A stretch of DNA of 64,000 nucleotides from Cheiracanthium punctorium (taxonomy: Eukaryota; Arthropoda; Arachnida; Araneae; Cheiracanthiidae). Positions 46,857 through 58,242 of the stretch are shown here, in pieces. The position numbers were made by a program, and so were the translations under genes. The stretch is from positions 1 to 64,000 of the forward strand of contig JAWZYV010010352.1 of assembly GCA_038373885.1 (NCBI GenBank). Reading direction: 5' to 3'. The notes under the pieces were generated by a model, which searched no databases, was not told the DNA's origin, and worked only from the letters and a program-made list of their open reading frames with translations. Each line of letters opens with the position of its first letter. The stretch's first letter is position 1.

Positions 46857-47016
46857 CATGGGCACCGGCAGAATATTTCCCAGGGGGGGGGGGGGGCAAA
46901 GACTACTTCAACGTATGGTTACCATGTTGGATAGAGCAAAAAAGCAAGGAAAAACACTGCATACAAAAATCCAGGGGGGCCATTGCCCCCCTTGCCCCAT
47001 GCTGCCGGTGCCCATG
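46857..47016. mobile_element. 160-bp MITE with perfect TIRs and 8-bp duplication TACTTACT
   Basis: CATGGGCACCGGCAG and its exact inverse CTGCCGGTGCCCATG form the ends. TACTTACT flanks both sides (46849-46856, 47017-47024). The core holds a poly-G tract and an AACGTATGGTTACCATGTTGG palindrome-like block. The element at 35604-35780 is a relative. The short ORFs across it are fortuitous. Confidence 0.9.
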
Positions 47017-47024
47017 TACTTACT

Positions 47025-48650
47025 TATCACACTTCACACAAACCAAGAAGATTTTAAGAAAGAAAGTATGCGAGATCATAATGTGATTTTTAATTTGATA
47101 ATCTTTTTTTGTAATGCAATGATTATTTTCACATAAACAAATTTTTTAACTTGCAATGATCAGGTGAGACCTTTTCTTATTTGATTTTGTGGTTAAGACA
47201 ATGCTACATGGCCGTTGCTATCCAGATCGACAGTGCCAACAGCCCACACGCTATTCGGACCCTTGTTTTGTTTTTCTGCTTATAATGTTTTGTGCAAAAG
47301 TCAAAAAATTAAAAGTATGATTCTGAGAAAAACTATAAAACATTGTTTTTAATCATAAGGAAAGCAACCCTGAAACGTTTCTGAACAAGATAAAAGCAAA
47401 AATTTAAACCGATTTAAAAAAAAAAAGTTTAAATGAACATTTTAACAATTGATGTTCTGACAAAATGTGCTTTCTTTTAGCTCTAAATATGCAGAAAATT
47501 TTAAATGCAAATATTCTAAACATTGTTAGTTAAAAAATTTAAATATGCACTATAGAACGGGCCAAATAGCAGGTGGTTTAACAGCACCGTCTCCCCGAAA
47601 AGCCACTCCGACGCTACACGACGGCTATCTGCCTAAAGAGGGGAAGGTTTGGGAGAAGACTTTTTAAAGAGTTCTAATGCATATTCACGTTACATATAGA
47701 GAAAACCATACAAAACTTCAAACCATTAGATCAACAGCCACGAGGCAGGACCGAACCCTGGACATTTAGATGAACTTACAGCAAAAATGCTTTCCAGAAT
47801 TTTCATTTTTCAAATAATTACGAAGGGATTACACATATTACTGCCCTATATTCAACCAAAAGTAAGCAATACAAAAATGAACTTCACATAGCTTTAAAAA
47901 ATCCAGCAGTGCAACTATTCAGCAATTCTTACCTGATCTTACCCAAAGTCGGTTACACTGAAAAAAGAACACCTTAAAATCCCACGTCATTCTCAATGAA
48001 TCCGATTAAAATCAGGGTTCCAGATATTTCTCCTAGCCGAAGAGGGAACATGTATTTGAATGCATAGAATAGTCCAGTGATTTCAAGAAAACAGCTTTTT
48101 CAACATTGAATGATCCTCCTCTTTCCGGTGTTACTTCAAGAAAATGGGGTTAAAACATCTGGAACTAATTAGCACCCCAAGGAGAGCCAGGGATTCGTCC
48201 AGTGAAATTCGAGACTATCCTATTGTGCGAAAGAAGGGGGAAGCCTGAAAACAAGACCGTGCACAATAGTGCATTTTTCAAGAAATAGAGCTGCTAAAAG
48301 AAAACTTGTTTCTGCTAGGATTTTTTCCTGACAAATTTTCGATCCCAGCTCGCCCAGATGAATGAGTTAAACAGAAGGAATTTGTCTTGTTTCAAGAACT
48401 GGCTTCTTGTTTAAAAAACTAGAAATGGGCGATTCGTTTAAAAAATATATATAAAATTAACTTTAAAACTTTTTAAAATGAAATATTTGATGATCAAACA
48501 AAAAGCCCACTTTTATATTAAAAAAAAATTACGTATGCTACTGATCAAATTAATTTTAAATCAAAGGCAAATCTGCTTGTAGGGTGGGGGAGGCACCCCC
48601 CCCCCGAAAAAATGTCTGGATTGCACTTGTATTAAATGTATGGACACCCA
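47025..48650. other. Non-coding DNA, no feature recognised
   Basis: This is AT-rich with no open frames of note and no paired inverted ends. Confidence 0.45.
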
Positions 48651-48654
48651 TTAA

Positions 48655-48806
48655 GGTGACCATATGCCCCAGTTTGAACGGGACAATCCCGTTTTTAGGT
48701 GGCTTGTCCCGTTGTCCCCAAGGACAGCTTGGGAACACCATAATGTCCCATTTTTAGAAAATGTCCCCTTCAATATCCCGTTTTTAGAAAGAAAGCAACC
48801 TATGGT
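48655..48806. mobile_element. MITE-like repeat with GGTGACCATA end
   Basis: GGTGACCATATGCCCCAGTT on the left and CAACCTATGGTAAC on the right are weak inverted ends. The interior repeats GTCCCGTTTTTAG and ATCCCGTTTTTAG motifs. I recognise the GGTGACCATA...GGGACAATCCCG style from other animal MITEs, but the boundaries are uncertain. Confidence 0.45.
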
Positions 48807-49157
48807 AACAATTTCATAGCTGCCAACCTTGAAAATTGTAAAACCGGGAGGTTTTCGCACGCGATGCGCGGCACATGTACCTGATAGCTAACGTAAATAC
48901 ACACACAATTTAAATATATAGTAAGCACAACTTTATAAAAACTGAAATATGAATACCGTATACATCTTTAAAATCAAATCAAATACAGACGTGTGCATGT
49001 TAAATTGCCTGTTAACAATTAAGTTATTATTGAGATCTTCAAAAGCAGAACAAAAACAAGTTCTTTGCATGGATTAAAATATTTCAGATGAAATCACCTA
49101 ATTAAACTGAAAAATTAACACTGAAAATCAATAGAAAAAAATTAGAATTTCCACAAA

Positions 49158-50932
49158 TTAAGTTTCTTTGAGAGATAACATTGTTGCTGTCTTAGCTTTC
49201 TTTAAAAATTTGTCATCAAAGTTTTCTTCATAACATTTCCCTTTCCTTCGACACTTGGTGATTAACAATTTCTCCAGAGCTACATTTGATAGAGATGACC
49301 TAAATTCTGTTCTGATTTTCCTCACTTGGCTGAACATTCTTTCGCATTCAGCGTTACTGTGAGGAATAGTCAGAATTGATAGGGCAGTATAGGAGAGCCG
49401 GGGATATTTTTCCTTGCCACAGCCGTTCTGTTTTTTTGATATTAAAGTCCACTGCTTATCAGCATGCTTCTCTTCCAGAATTTCACAAGAGAGATCCTCG
49501 ACTTGAAAATCACAAAATTCGGCATGGAGTTGATCGATGGCATTATCCATAGTTTCATTCTCAGTTTTTAACAGCATGATTGGGAAATTTGAAACTTTAA
49601 AATGAGGCCTCTGTAATAGTAGCAACATTAGCTACTGCAGCATGGATAAGTATATCATTATTGAAAGGAAATTTATGAATCATGTAATCACAAACAGTAG
49701 AAAAATACTTTCTCACAGAAGCATAAAAAATATTTCTCTCAGTGTCACATAATTTACTAACAAGTTTCTCAGTTGTATAGCCAACAACTAAATCAGAATC
49801 AGTTTTTTGATTAAGAGGATTATTGTACAGTACTTCAGTGGAGGGGTTTTCCTTCACTACCTTGGGCAGAACAAACTTTGAAAGCACTTCTTTCAACAAT
49901 TCTAAAAGAATAAATCGCAAATTATGAATGAGTGGTTCTTTTGTTTGCAACAAGGTATTCACCTTATCCCATACAGGAACAATACTTAGCAAAAATGAAC
50001 AAAATGCTTTGTTTAACTCAGAAGACAAAAATGCATGTAATCTTTCCTCTCTATTATTAGGAAATTTAGTCTGTACCGATTTTTTCTCAGATTTATCTGA
50101 AGATTTGGGCAACACAGGAGTTAATTTCTTTGACAAAGACATAGGGAGATATTGAACTTTTGAATTACTTCCAGACTTATTCACTGGATGGCTTTTTTTA
50201 GACGAAATGTTTTCGGATGAACTTTCCTCTATTTTCCTTTTCTTTGGGATAGAATATGATTCCAGTGAACCAACACCAGATGACTTTATCTTTTTTTCAT
50301 CTTAAAAAAAACTCAAAAGTGGTTCCCATTGCTCAAACAATCGTACCAAGCATTTTCCTAATGACAACCATCTGGTTTGTACGTGCTTTAGGATTTTTCT
50401 CACTTCTTTGTCATGCAGTATTTGAAAATTCTTTAAGCTTTCTTTTCTTTTAGCGCTCTTTTCTAGATAATAGAAAATATCAACAAGAATTTCATCAATC
50501 TTCACTGGCAATGAATTTCCACCTTTATCGGCAGCTAAATTGATCAGATGGCATAAACAACCCATCACAAATAACTCTGGCTGTACCTCTTTCGAGACAG
50601 AGGCTACACCCCGTTTACATCCTATCATGACTGGAGCATTATCACAACCTAGAGCAATGCAGTTCTCAATAGGTATGCATCTTGATTTTAAATTATTTAA
50701 AATCATACTGCCAATATTCAGTCCTGTTGAGTCTCCTTCCAGGACCGGAAAGCTAAGAAGGCAAGTTTCTATTGAAGACTCCTCAAAGAAAGTAACCACC
50801 ATGGGGTACAACTTGTTATCAGAGTCATTACTTTCGTCAGTGGAAATGCTGAAGGGCTTGGACTGCAGATGTTTAATTATTATAGTTTCTTCTTCTGTAC
50901 CCATCTGTTTAACTATAGCTGCCGTTTTAGTC
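49158..50932 (-). pseudogene. hAT transposase of the outer element, N-terminally cut
   Basis: Reading from 50932, TAAIVKQMG and SISTDESND carry the first catalytic Asp. GCDNAPVMIG holds the second, CLCHLINLAADKGG is the usual C..H box, and VQTRWLSLGKCLVRLFEQW precedes a break at about 50300. A second frame (50184-49597) gives the insertion-domain region. A third (49628-49158) holds the hAT dimerisation region LTIPHSNAECERMFSQVRKI with the catalytic Glu. Two frameshifts and the 3,966-bp inner insertion inactivate it. The part upstream of the insertion (54915-55213) has no recognisable BED finger, so the N-terminus may be lost. Confidence 0.8.
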
Positions 50933-51229
50933 CGTGCACACAGGGACCGATCTACACATTTGGGGGCCCAGGGCACAGGTACCTGTGGGGGCCCCCTGCA
51001 CAAAAATATTTCGCAGAATATTACTTAATTTAATTAAGTTAAAACCAATTATTCTTAAGCCATCCATACGTAAACACAAATCAGTAAAATGTCACGACAA
51101 ATACCACTTTAATGAATTTTCCAGTTTTGAAATGTTTTTATGGGTATTAAATAGTTAAGTATTTAAGTCTCGGATATAACATGATAAAATGTAAGGTTAA
51201 ATGTTTGAAATATCTAAGTAATACCAGCC

Positions 51230-51345
51230 CCAGGGTTGGCAAGTTTTTGACGCATGACAGTTTTTGACGGTTTTAACCATGGTTTAAACTGTCACGTCAA
51301 AAACCCTATGTCGAAAACATTTGTCAAAAACTGTCAAAAACCTCA
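51230..51345. mobile_element. Possible MITE fragment within the inner hAT
   Basis: CAGGGTTGGCAAGTTTTTGAC starts a block of TTTTTGAC/GTCAAAAA repeats, including a GTTTAAAC-centred palindrome (ACCATGGTTTAAACTGTCA). No matching right end was found. Confidence 0.35.
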
Positions 51346-51737
51346 AATATTTTACTTGTAGTATTACAAATATTAATTGATGTCTTTAACATTGCATGCA
51401 TTGTATAAGCTATGAATATGTGTGAAATGTTAATAATAATTTTTAAGAAATATGGTCATCTTCTACATATTTTTTATAAAACATTGTCTAGAAAAAGGAA
51501 AAGAAAGTGGAAAATTAAATTTCATTATGTATCCAATATAGTCAAAACAATATTCTTGCTAATATAATATTAAAATTATAAGCTATCAATTTCAATAAAA
51601 AGTTAGTTATGCTTTATAGAATGCTTCGTGGAAAAAAATGAACAAAAAAAAAACATTCTATACCTGTTCAACAACTCTTTTTTTTTTTTTTTAAATAATG
51701 AATCTTACCTTAAAACATAAAACTTGTACTGTTTAAT

Positions 51738-54269
51738 TTAATGATTTTTAATAAGCTTTCGTCTCAATTTTGTGTCAGTAAATAATTTTATAACATCCTC
51801 ATAATCTATCTTCTGTGTTACATCTCCTTCTATTGATAAAAGGGCTAAAGAAGATAATTTATCATCCGTCATCAAAGTTCGTAACGGAGACTTTAATCTT
51901 TTAAGCAAAGAAAAGGATCGTTCACCTGTGCAATTGGAGATGGGCAAAGTTAAAAATAGTCTTAAAGCACTTTGAACATTGGCAAATGTATCTATGATGC
52001 CAAGATCATGGATTTTCTGTAACTTATCAGCAACAGACATATCTTTTTGTATGATTGGGAAAATGTGTATAAATTCGTCAGGAAACACTTCCTCTAAATC
52101 CAATGAATATTTAGCTTGTAAAACTTTTGCATTTTCGAAAGCTGTATGTTTATCGCTATCAAATAAGCAGCAAAACTTCTTTAATATGCTCTCATAAGCA
52201 GACATTCTTGAATTCAGATGAGTAATTAGTGTATCACACACTGCATAGAAACAAGATACCTTAAAATTACTTTTACCATCTAACACAGTTTCTGGACACT
52301 GTCCATCGTAGAAAAATTTAGGAATCTTTTTTTGCCTTTTTACGGAATAATCTTTATGTCCAACTAAAGAAAATGCCTTTTCTTCATACATTTCAAAGTT
52401 CTCTCGCACAAACTGAATGTATTCTATCAGTAAAGTGAAATATTCAGGCACTTTAGATAAATCTAGAGTTGGATTCTGGAGATTTTTGCTAATGGAATCA
52501 ATCCTATTAAGGATCGAATTCCACATGCAAGCACATAATGCAGTCTCTAGTGTTTGCATTTTTTTGTGTAATGAATTTGCTTCATTTCTTGCTGATGGCG
52601 TCTGATTAGAGTCTGAGGAAATTTCTGAAAGAACATCAGATATTTCCTTATAACTTTCTTGGAATGCTTTAGTTGCAGCAGCATTTGCACACCACCTTGT
52701 AATACATCTCGACTTTAATGTTAAATAATTTCCCTTTTCACTCATTTTATTACATAACAATCTCCACCGGTGTGTAGAAACAGAGAAGAAATTGTACAAT
52801 TCTTGCAAAAAAGTAAAAAAATCTAACACTTTTCCATTACACTCCACAGCTTTGACAACAACTAAATTTAATGAATGTGCAGCACAAGGAACAAAGTCTA
52901 CTAAAGGATTTATTAATTTAAGTCGAGCTTGTAAACCAGTGTATCTTCCTGCCATATTACTGGCATTATCGTAGCTCTGTCCACGACAATCACTAATGTC
53001 AAGTCCTACATCTTTAATATAATTCACAACTGTTTCTTCTAGATGTTGAGATGAATGGTTTTCAATAGATAAAAATTTCAAAAAGCGCTCAACTGGTACA
53101 TTGTCAGATGAGACATACCTGATGACAAAAGTCAACTGATCTGTATGGGATAAATCGGGCGTTGAGTCTACAATGATAGAAAAAAATTTTGCACATTTAA
53201 TTTCAGAAATAATGAAATTTGATACCTTTTTAGCCATTAGATCGATGAACTCATTTAAAGTGGATGAAGATAAGTATGAGGTGTGCCCTTTCCCGCAGTT
53301 TCCATACTTCTGCAAGTGGTTTGCAAGGAATGGATCAAATTCGCTCATAAGTTCTAAGCATCCAAGAAAATTCCCATTACTTAGCGATCCAATTGTCTCA
53401 TTCCGTCCAAAAAATGACAGTCCACGGGAAGTTAAAAATTTTGTTACTGCTACGACACGGCGAAGAACTTCATACCAATATTTGCTTTCGCAATTGGTGG
53501 TATTTACAATTTTGCAATCTATTCGATTCGAGCTTTCCTTTCTTTGTACCATTTTACAGACTACTTCTCTGTGACTAAATGAGTTTTCATGCTCATGTAG
53601 CCTTTCACTCACATGTTTCCAATCAAAAAATCCTGTTGTTGAAAGAATTGATGAAGTATTGGAAAACAGCTTGCATGTCCAACAGAAAAGTGAAAACGTC
53701 GTTGGAGACAAAATCAGCCACTCTCTTTTCACTTTTTCTTGGTTGCATTTATAACGATAAAAATGCGCTTCAGTCAGGGATCTTTTTTTATCACCAATAG
53801 TTCGCTCTGTGAATTCAATAAGATGCGTATTTTGCCTTATAGGATATTTGATGAAATATTCACGCATTTCGTCAGTGACATGCTCCCACAATGCTGGATC
53901 TTCAGCAATTACAAATTCTTTTTCTTTATTTTCAGAAGGTGTTGCGCTATTGGATGAATTTTCATCTTTTGCAGGTATGGACTCTTCATTAGTGCAAGCA
54001 AGATCATGGACATCTGCTAATTCTTTTTCTTTATTTTCTGCATATTTTGCAGGTATGGACTCTTCATTAGTGCAAGCAAGATCATGAACATGTGCTAATT
54101 CTTCTTCTTTATCTTCATCACATTCTTTATCTTCAGCCGTTTCAGGATTTTTTTTTACTGTATAATTCAGCATCATTCCTTTCATGCGCTCAATCTCTTC
54201 CCTTTTTCTCTCTTTTAATCGTCTTTTCTGAGAACCAGATGGGTACGATCTCTTCATGATTACAGTCAA
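51738..54269 (-). CDS. hAT transposase, intact 843 aa (ZMYM1/TTF-type-finger class)
   Basis: The frame opens at ATG 54269 (MTVIMKRSYPSGSQKRR) and closes at 51738 without a stop. A lysine/arginine-rich start leads to an acidic region with an internal duplication (VHDLACTNEESIPAK occurs twice). A TTF-type zinc-finger region follows (YRYKC...FCWTCKLF with WKHVSERLHEHENSFSHRE). The catalytic DUF4371/hAT core shows the first Asp in SIIVDSTPDLSHTDQL, the second in CRGQSYDNASNMAG, a CAAHSLNLV box, TRWCANAAA, and the Glu in CTGERSFSLLKRLKSPLR within the dimerisation domain. It would bind the element ends and cut by hairpin formation on flanking DNA. The length is normal for the class. No intron is needed. 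Whether the gene is expressed cannot be told. Confidence 0.93.
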   Translation of the reverse strand: MTVIMKRSYPSGSQKRRLKERKREEIERMKGMMLNYTVKKNPETAEDKECDEDKEEELAHVHDLACTNEESIPAKYAENKEKELADVHDLACTNEESIPAKDENSSNSATPSENKEKEFVIAEDPALWEHVTDEMREYFIKYPIRQNTHLIEFTERTIGDKKRSLTEAHFYRYKCNQEKVKREWLILSPTTFSLFCWTCKLFSNTSSILSTTGFFDWKHVSERLHEHENSFSHREVVCKMVQRKESSNRIDCKIVNTTNCESKYWYEVLRRVVAVTKFLTSRGLSFFGRNETIGSLSNGNFLGCLELMSEFDPFLANHLQKYGNCGKGHTSYLSSSTLNEFIDLMAKKVSNFIISEIKCAKFFSIIVDSTPDLSHTDQLTFVIRYVSSDNVPVERFLKFLSIENHSSQHLEETVVNYIKDVGLDISDCRGQSYDNASNMAGRYTGLQARLKLINPLVDFVPCAAHSLNLVVVKAVECNGKVLDFFTFLQELYNFFSVSTHRWRLLCNKMSEKGNYLTLKSRCITRWCANAAATKAFQESYKEISDVLSEISSDSNQTPSARNEANSLHKKMQTLETALCACMWNSILNRIDSISKNLQNPTLDLSKVPEYFTLLIEYIQFVRENFEMYEEKAFSLVGHKDYSVKRQKKIPKFFYDGQCPETVLDGKSNFKVSCFYAVCDTLITHLNSRMSAYESILKKFCCLFDSDKHTAFENAKVLQAKYSLDLEEVFPDEFIHIFPIIQKDMSVADKLQKIHDLGIIDTFANVQSALRLFLTLPISNCTGERSFSLLKRLKSPLRTLMTDDKLSSLALLSIEGDVTQKIDYEDVIKLFTDTKLRRKLIKNH

Positions 54270-55221
54270 ATCAAATTAATTAAAATAAAAATAATAACTT
54301 AACAACTATTTTTCAAAAACCTTACTTAAATAACTTTAAAGAAATTCAAAATTAATCACATACGGCTCATAAATTTAACGATTTTCCATATTGTTTACAG
54401 GAGCTTGAAGATAAATCACATGCACATACGTTCCTTCAATGTCTTCATTTCATTTCACTATTCTTGTAGAGCAGAGTTTAGTAGCAGCACCGTACACGCG
54501 CCTCTCAGACTAGCAACATCTGAATCTGCGATCGTAAGTCGAAAGATTCCCCACGCCCACAGTTGCCGGTCGCCCATGAACTGGTGCACAAACAGGCTGT
54601 GTCTTTTGGTGGACAAGAGGAACGAGTGACTCAGTCGTCACACTCCTTAGAAACAATAAGAGAAGGAGCATGATAAGGCGTCCTATCGATTTTGTATAAA
54701 AAATGGATAATTTTTTAACATTACAAGTTACATCAAATTAAAAATTTTGAATATTTGTGATGAAATGAAGTAAGTAATCAGAAATTTTACTCTTGAGAGA
54801 TAATTTTAGTAGTTATTATGATTACATAAAAGGAAGATTTGGGGGCCCCTAAAAATCGGGGGCCCTGGGCACGTGCCCCGAATGCCCCGCCGTAAATCAG
54901 TCCCTGCGTGCACAGCCATATTTTTTTTGCCACAATTCCTATATCTATGCCCCTACCCTGCATCACGTGTGTTGATGGATTTGAGTCAGAAGAGCTAGGT
55001 TTCGGCGACACGACAAAAGTCACGTGAATCGTAGTTCCGGTTATACGAACTCCGCACCTCAAGAGAGCTCCGGTGCAGTGCCTTGTTGGGAAGAAAAAAT
55101 ACATGGGAAATAAAAGGCTAAAAACCGGGAGATTTGGGTGATTCACCGGGAGACCGGGAGATATGATGAAAAACCGGGAGGCTCCCGGTAAAACCGGGAG
55201 GGTTGGCAGGTATGCAATTTC

Positions 55222-56177
55222 AATAAAAGCCGCTAAAAATCTAAAATCATCCAACAGCAATCTGTGTTAAAAAAACAAAAAACAAAAAACAAAAAAAAAA
55301 ACCTGACCTCCCTCTCTAAATGCAAGGAAAATGCCGGGGGATGTATGGCTTTTGTGTTTGTTCTATTTGTCAACTATTTCAACTTACTTAATTTTTATTT
55401 TTATTTTTTAAAGTCATGTTCCTCTTTTGCTTATTCCTCCCCCTAGGTAAAATTGGTAAAAGAGGGAACTTACCTTGGTCTTTCATTTTTGTAATTAATA
55501 ATATAAGAGTTCAGTATGTTGTAAAAAATATTCACTACACCTATGACTTAACGAGAGGGGACTTGGAGTCTCTAACCCACTTTCTAAGGATACCCACTAT
55601 TAAATATACCCACACAAATACATGCATAAATATAATTTTAAAAAATGCTAGACTATAAATCTTAAGTTTTAAATTTCTTATAAATCAGTAATTATTATAA
55701 ATAGTTTACTGGATAAAATAAAAAATAAAACATTAAATCTTTGTTTCTTAGGAGATGTCCTACAGAATCATTTACGATTTGGTGACTAAAGGTGGAATTA
55801 TATAATTATTTATTCTAATTATTTAAGAGTATAATATGCTTTTTCATCATTGCGTGGTTTTATTATCTTGTTTTCTAAAGTTTATAAAATGATGTAACTT
55901 AACAGCAGACTTTCAAATTATATGAAAGAAGCATTAAAATTTATTGCCTATTTTAGTGTTTATTGATAACTGTAGAGTAAAAAACATATTGGGCAAATTT
56001 GTACGTGAATATTCTTACAAATAAATAAATTGTAAGGATTGACAGCTTCTCTTAACGATTTTGCATACAATGAAATAAATTTTTCTATGCTGTTCACTGC
56101 TACAGATAACAAATTTTTCTATTTTTTAGGTAAAATGATGCCATCATTTTACTTATGTATCTGTATAAATGTATTTA

Positions 56178-56213
<36 letters not shown>

Positions 56214-57528
56214 CACCTTCCGATTACCAAACAGTTTGAGTATAATGTTAGCGTTCTTAATTTTTAACTTAACTTTATCTGAAAAAAATGCATGGTTTTA
56301 CAGCACTCTAATTTCAAAGAAATAGATCCACAAATGTCACAGATAATATTCAAGTTTTGGTGATCTATTGAAGATCACCAAATCATTAGGTCAAATAAAG
56401 AATTTACATAGTGACTTCAAATTTACTGGATCAGCGTGAAATGCATACAGTGTATTTTCCTCCTCCACCCCCCAACTTTAGCTTTCTTAATCTAGCAATT
56501 AATATTCAGCCAATATCCCTTTAGATTAAAAAAGTATGGTAAATTTACATTAAGATTAAGGAAGTCTTAGATTTTCAAGGAAGATAAAGCTAAAGTCAGT
56601 TTTGCAGATATACCCAAAATTAATTTTTGTTTGTTTTTCGTAATTGTTCACTACATGTGCATAATCAAATTTTGACCTTTTTTTTTTATTTAGTTTTTTT
56701 TCCCCTGATGGACGCGTCTCCTCTCCCAAATGTTCTCACAAAGAAAGAAACCTTTTTTTGTTTTGTGTTCTTTGACTTCTATTAATCTATCCAAGATATT
56801 GTACCCTTGGTGAAAATCGTAAATTTTCTAATAACTTTACATGGAATAAATTCTTTTTTTCTCTCAACCCCTTTTTCCCCGAAATTTTTTTTTTCTTGCT
56901 TCTCGCATTTTCTGGCTATTTTTTTTCAGAAAGCACGAGGCCAACTACTGCAATTGCTATATCAATTGATGCCACTCCATGCCAAGTCTGAATGCAAACT
57001 GAGAATATGCTCATGTGGACGGTTGATGAAGGCACGGAAAGTCAGTTATTTATTGCTATCCCGGTAAAAAAATTCCCATCCCAGTCATAAAAATCACCCT
57101 GCAACTAATGGTCTTTCAGATGAATTGAATCGTGAATGGCGGCCTTAATAATCCCCCAGAAGCAGGTGGAACAGAGGGATTAGTAACTCTGCCCGACACA
57201 GGCTTCGGCACGCCAGATTTTCTGTCATGCGGCGACAACACTTCCTCAATGTTATTTCACTCGATTGTAAAAACAAAACAATAAACAAATAAATGAAATA
57301 AAAAGCAGATTCTTGTGTAGAATCATGATAGAACCTTTCATTATGGTCCGGGTGCAGTTTACAGTATTGCAAAAAATGCACTGATTTAAAAAATCTCTTT
57401 TTTTTTGCGTATACAAAACTGCATATTTTTTGAGTGAAATTCAACAGAATTGGCATAAATAACGCAAAAATCTGCGCAAGCCACGATACCTGAATAAAGC
57501 ATTAGTAGCAATATATATATGGGTGATT
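55222..57528. other. AT-rich non-coding DNA
   Basis: No coding sequence or paired repeat ends were recognised. It includes a 29-bp poly-A tract at 56185-56213 and T-rich tracts near 56685 and 56880. Confidence 0.45.
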
Positions 57529-58242
57529 CTCATAAAAGGGGACAAAATGGAAAAAAAAAAAAATAAATAAAACTTTTAGAAATTAAACCAAAATATTTTA
57601 TACTGAAGGTATATATAGTAATTTATAATTTTCCAAAATTTTCAATCTAAAACTCAAGTTTTTGTTGAGTTAGCTGCCAATTTAAGTAAAGGTTGATGAT
57701 TTTGCATCATTTCTGTCAGACTTTTTAAATGCAAAATTCAAGTATTATTTATATTTTTAAAACACAAAAATTATTTTTTTCAGCAAGCAGTTAACTCAGT
57801 AAATGACAATGTATAACTGTTTGAAATTTGTGAAGTTGTGTTAAACAATTAAAAAAAAATTGAACTAAAATATGCAAATTTTGACAATTTTTCAAGCACT
57901 AAGTCGATTAAAATCAATTTTATTTTTACTACACAGCAATGCAATTTTTTTTTTTTTTTTTACTTCCTTTGATCCAAACTATTATATTTGATATCTAATG
58001 AAACAAAAATTGCTGTCTTTTGGCATTATTTACCTTGTTATTATCTGCAGCACTAGTGTGACAGAAATGATGCATATGGTGACAGAAATGATGTCCAACA
58101 TTAGTTCTAGGAAAATAAATGAAAATAACATTTTTATGTGTAAAAGAGACTTAACTACTAAGATAAGTTAAAACAAAACCCATATAAGTTACAAAATTAA
58201 TGTTTTCTTCATTGTATTAAGATTCAAAAACATCAAGACTCA

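Larger units (their letters stand above)
50941..54906. mobile_element. Complete hAT transposon with perfect 8-bp duplication CGTGCACA
   Basis: The termini CAGGGACCGATCTAC and its inverted partner (right end TAAATCAGTCCCTG) are similar; both are followed inward by GGGGGCCC and GGGCAC blocks. CGTGCACA is identical on both sides (50933-50940, 54907-54914). It carries one uninterrupted transposase frame on the minus strand. An exact duplication plus an open frame indicate recent insertion. It landed inside the catalytic region of an older hAT. Confidence 0.93.
48816..55213. mobile_element. Outer hAT transposon containing an inner hAT
   Basis: The ends ATAGCTGCCAACC and GGTTGGCAGGTAT are inverted with one mismatch. 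The flanks ACAATTTC (48808-48815) and GCAATTTC (55214-55221) are an 8-bp duplication with one change. ACCGGGAG motifs cluster near both ends, six or more at the right. Without the inner element it would be about 2.4 kb, carrying one broken transposase on the minus strand. Confidence 0.8.

Noticed and set aside
46753..47136. 127-aa ORF
   Set aside because: It runs through a MITE with a poly-G tract and perfect TIRs; no domain or codon bias supports it.
54787..55260. Minus-strand ORF of 157 codons
   Set aside because: It crosses the border of the inner and outer hAT elements and is made of their termini.
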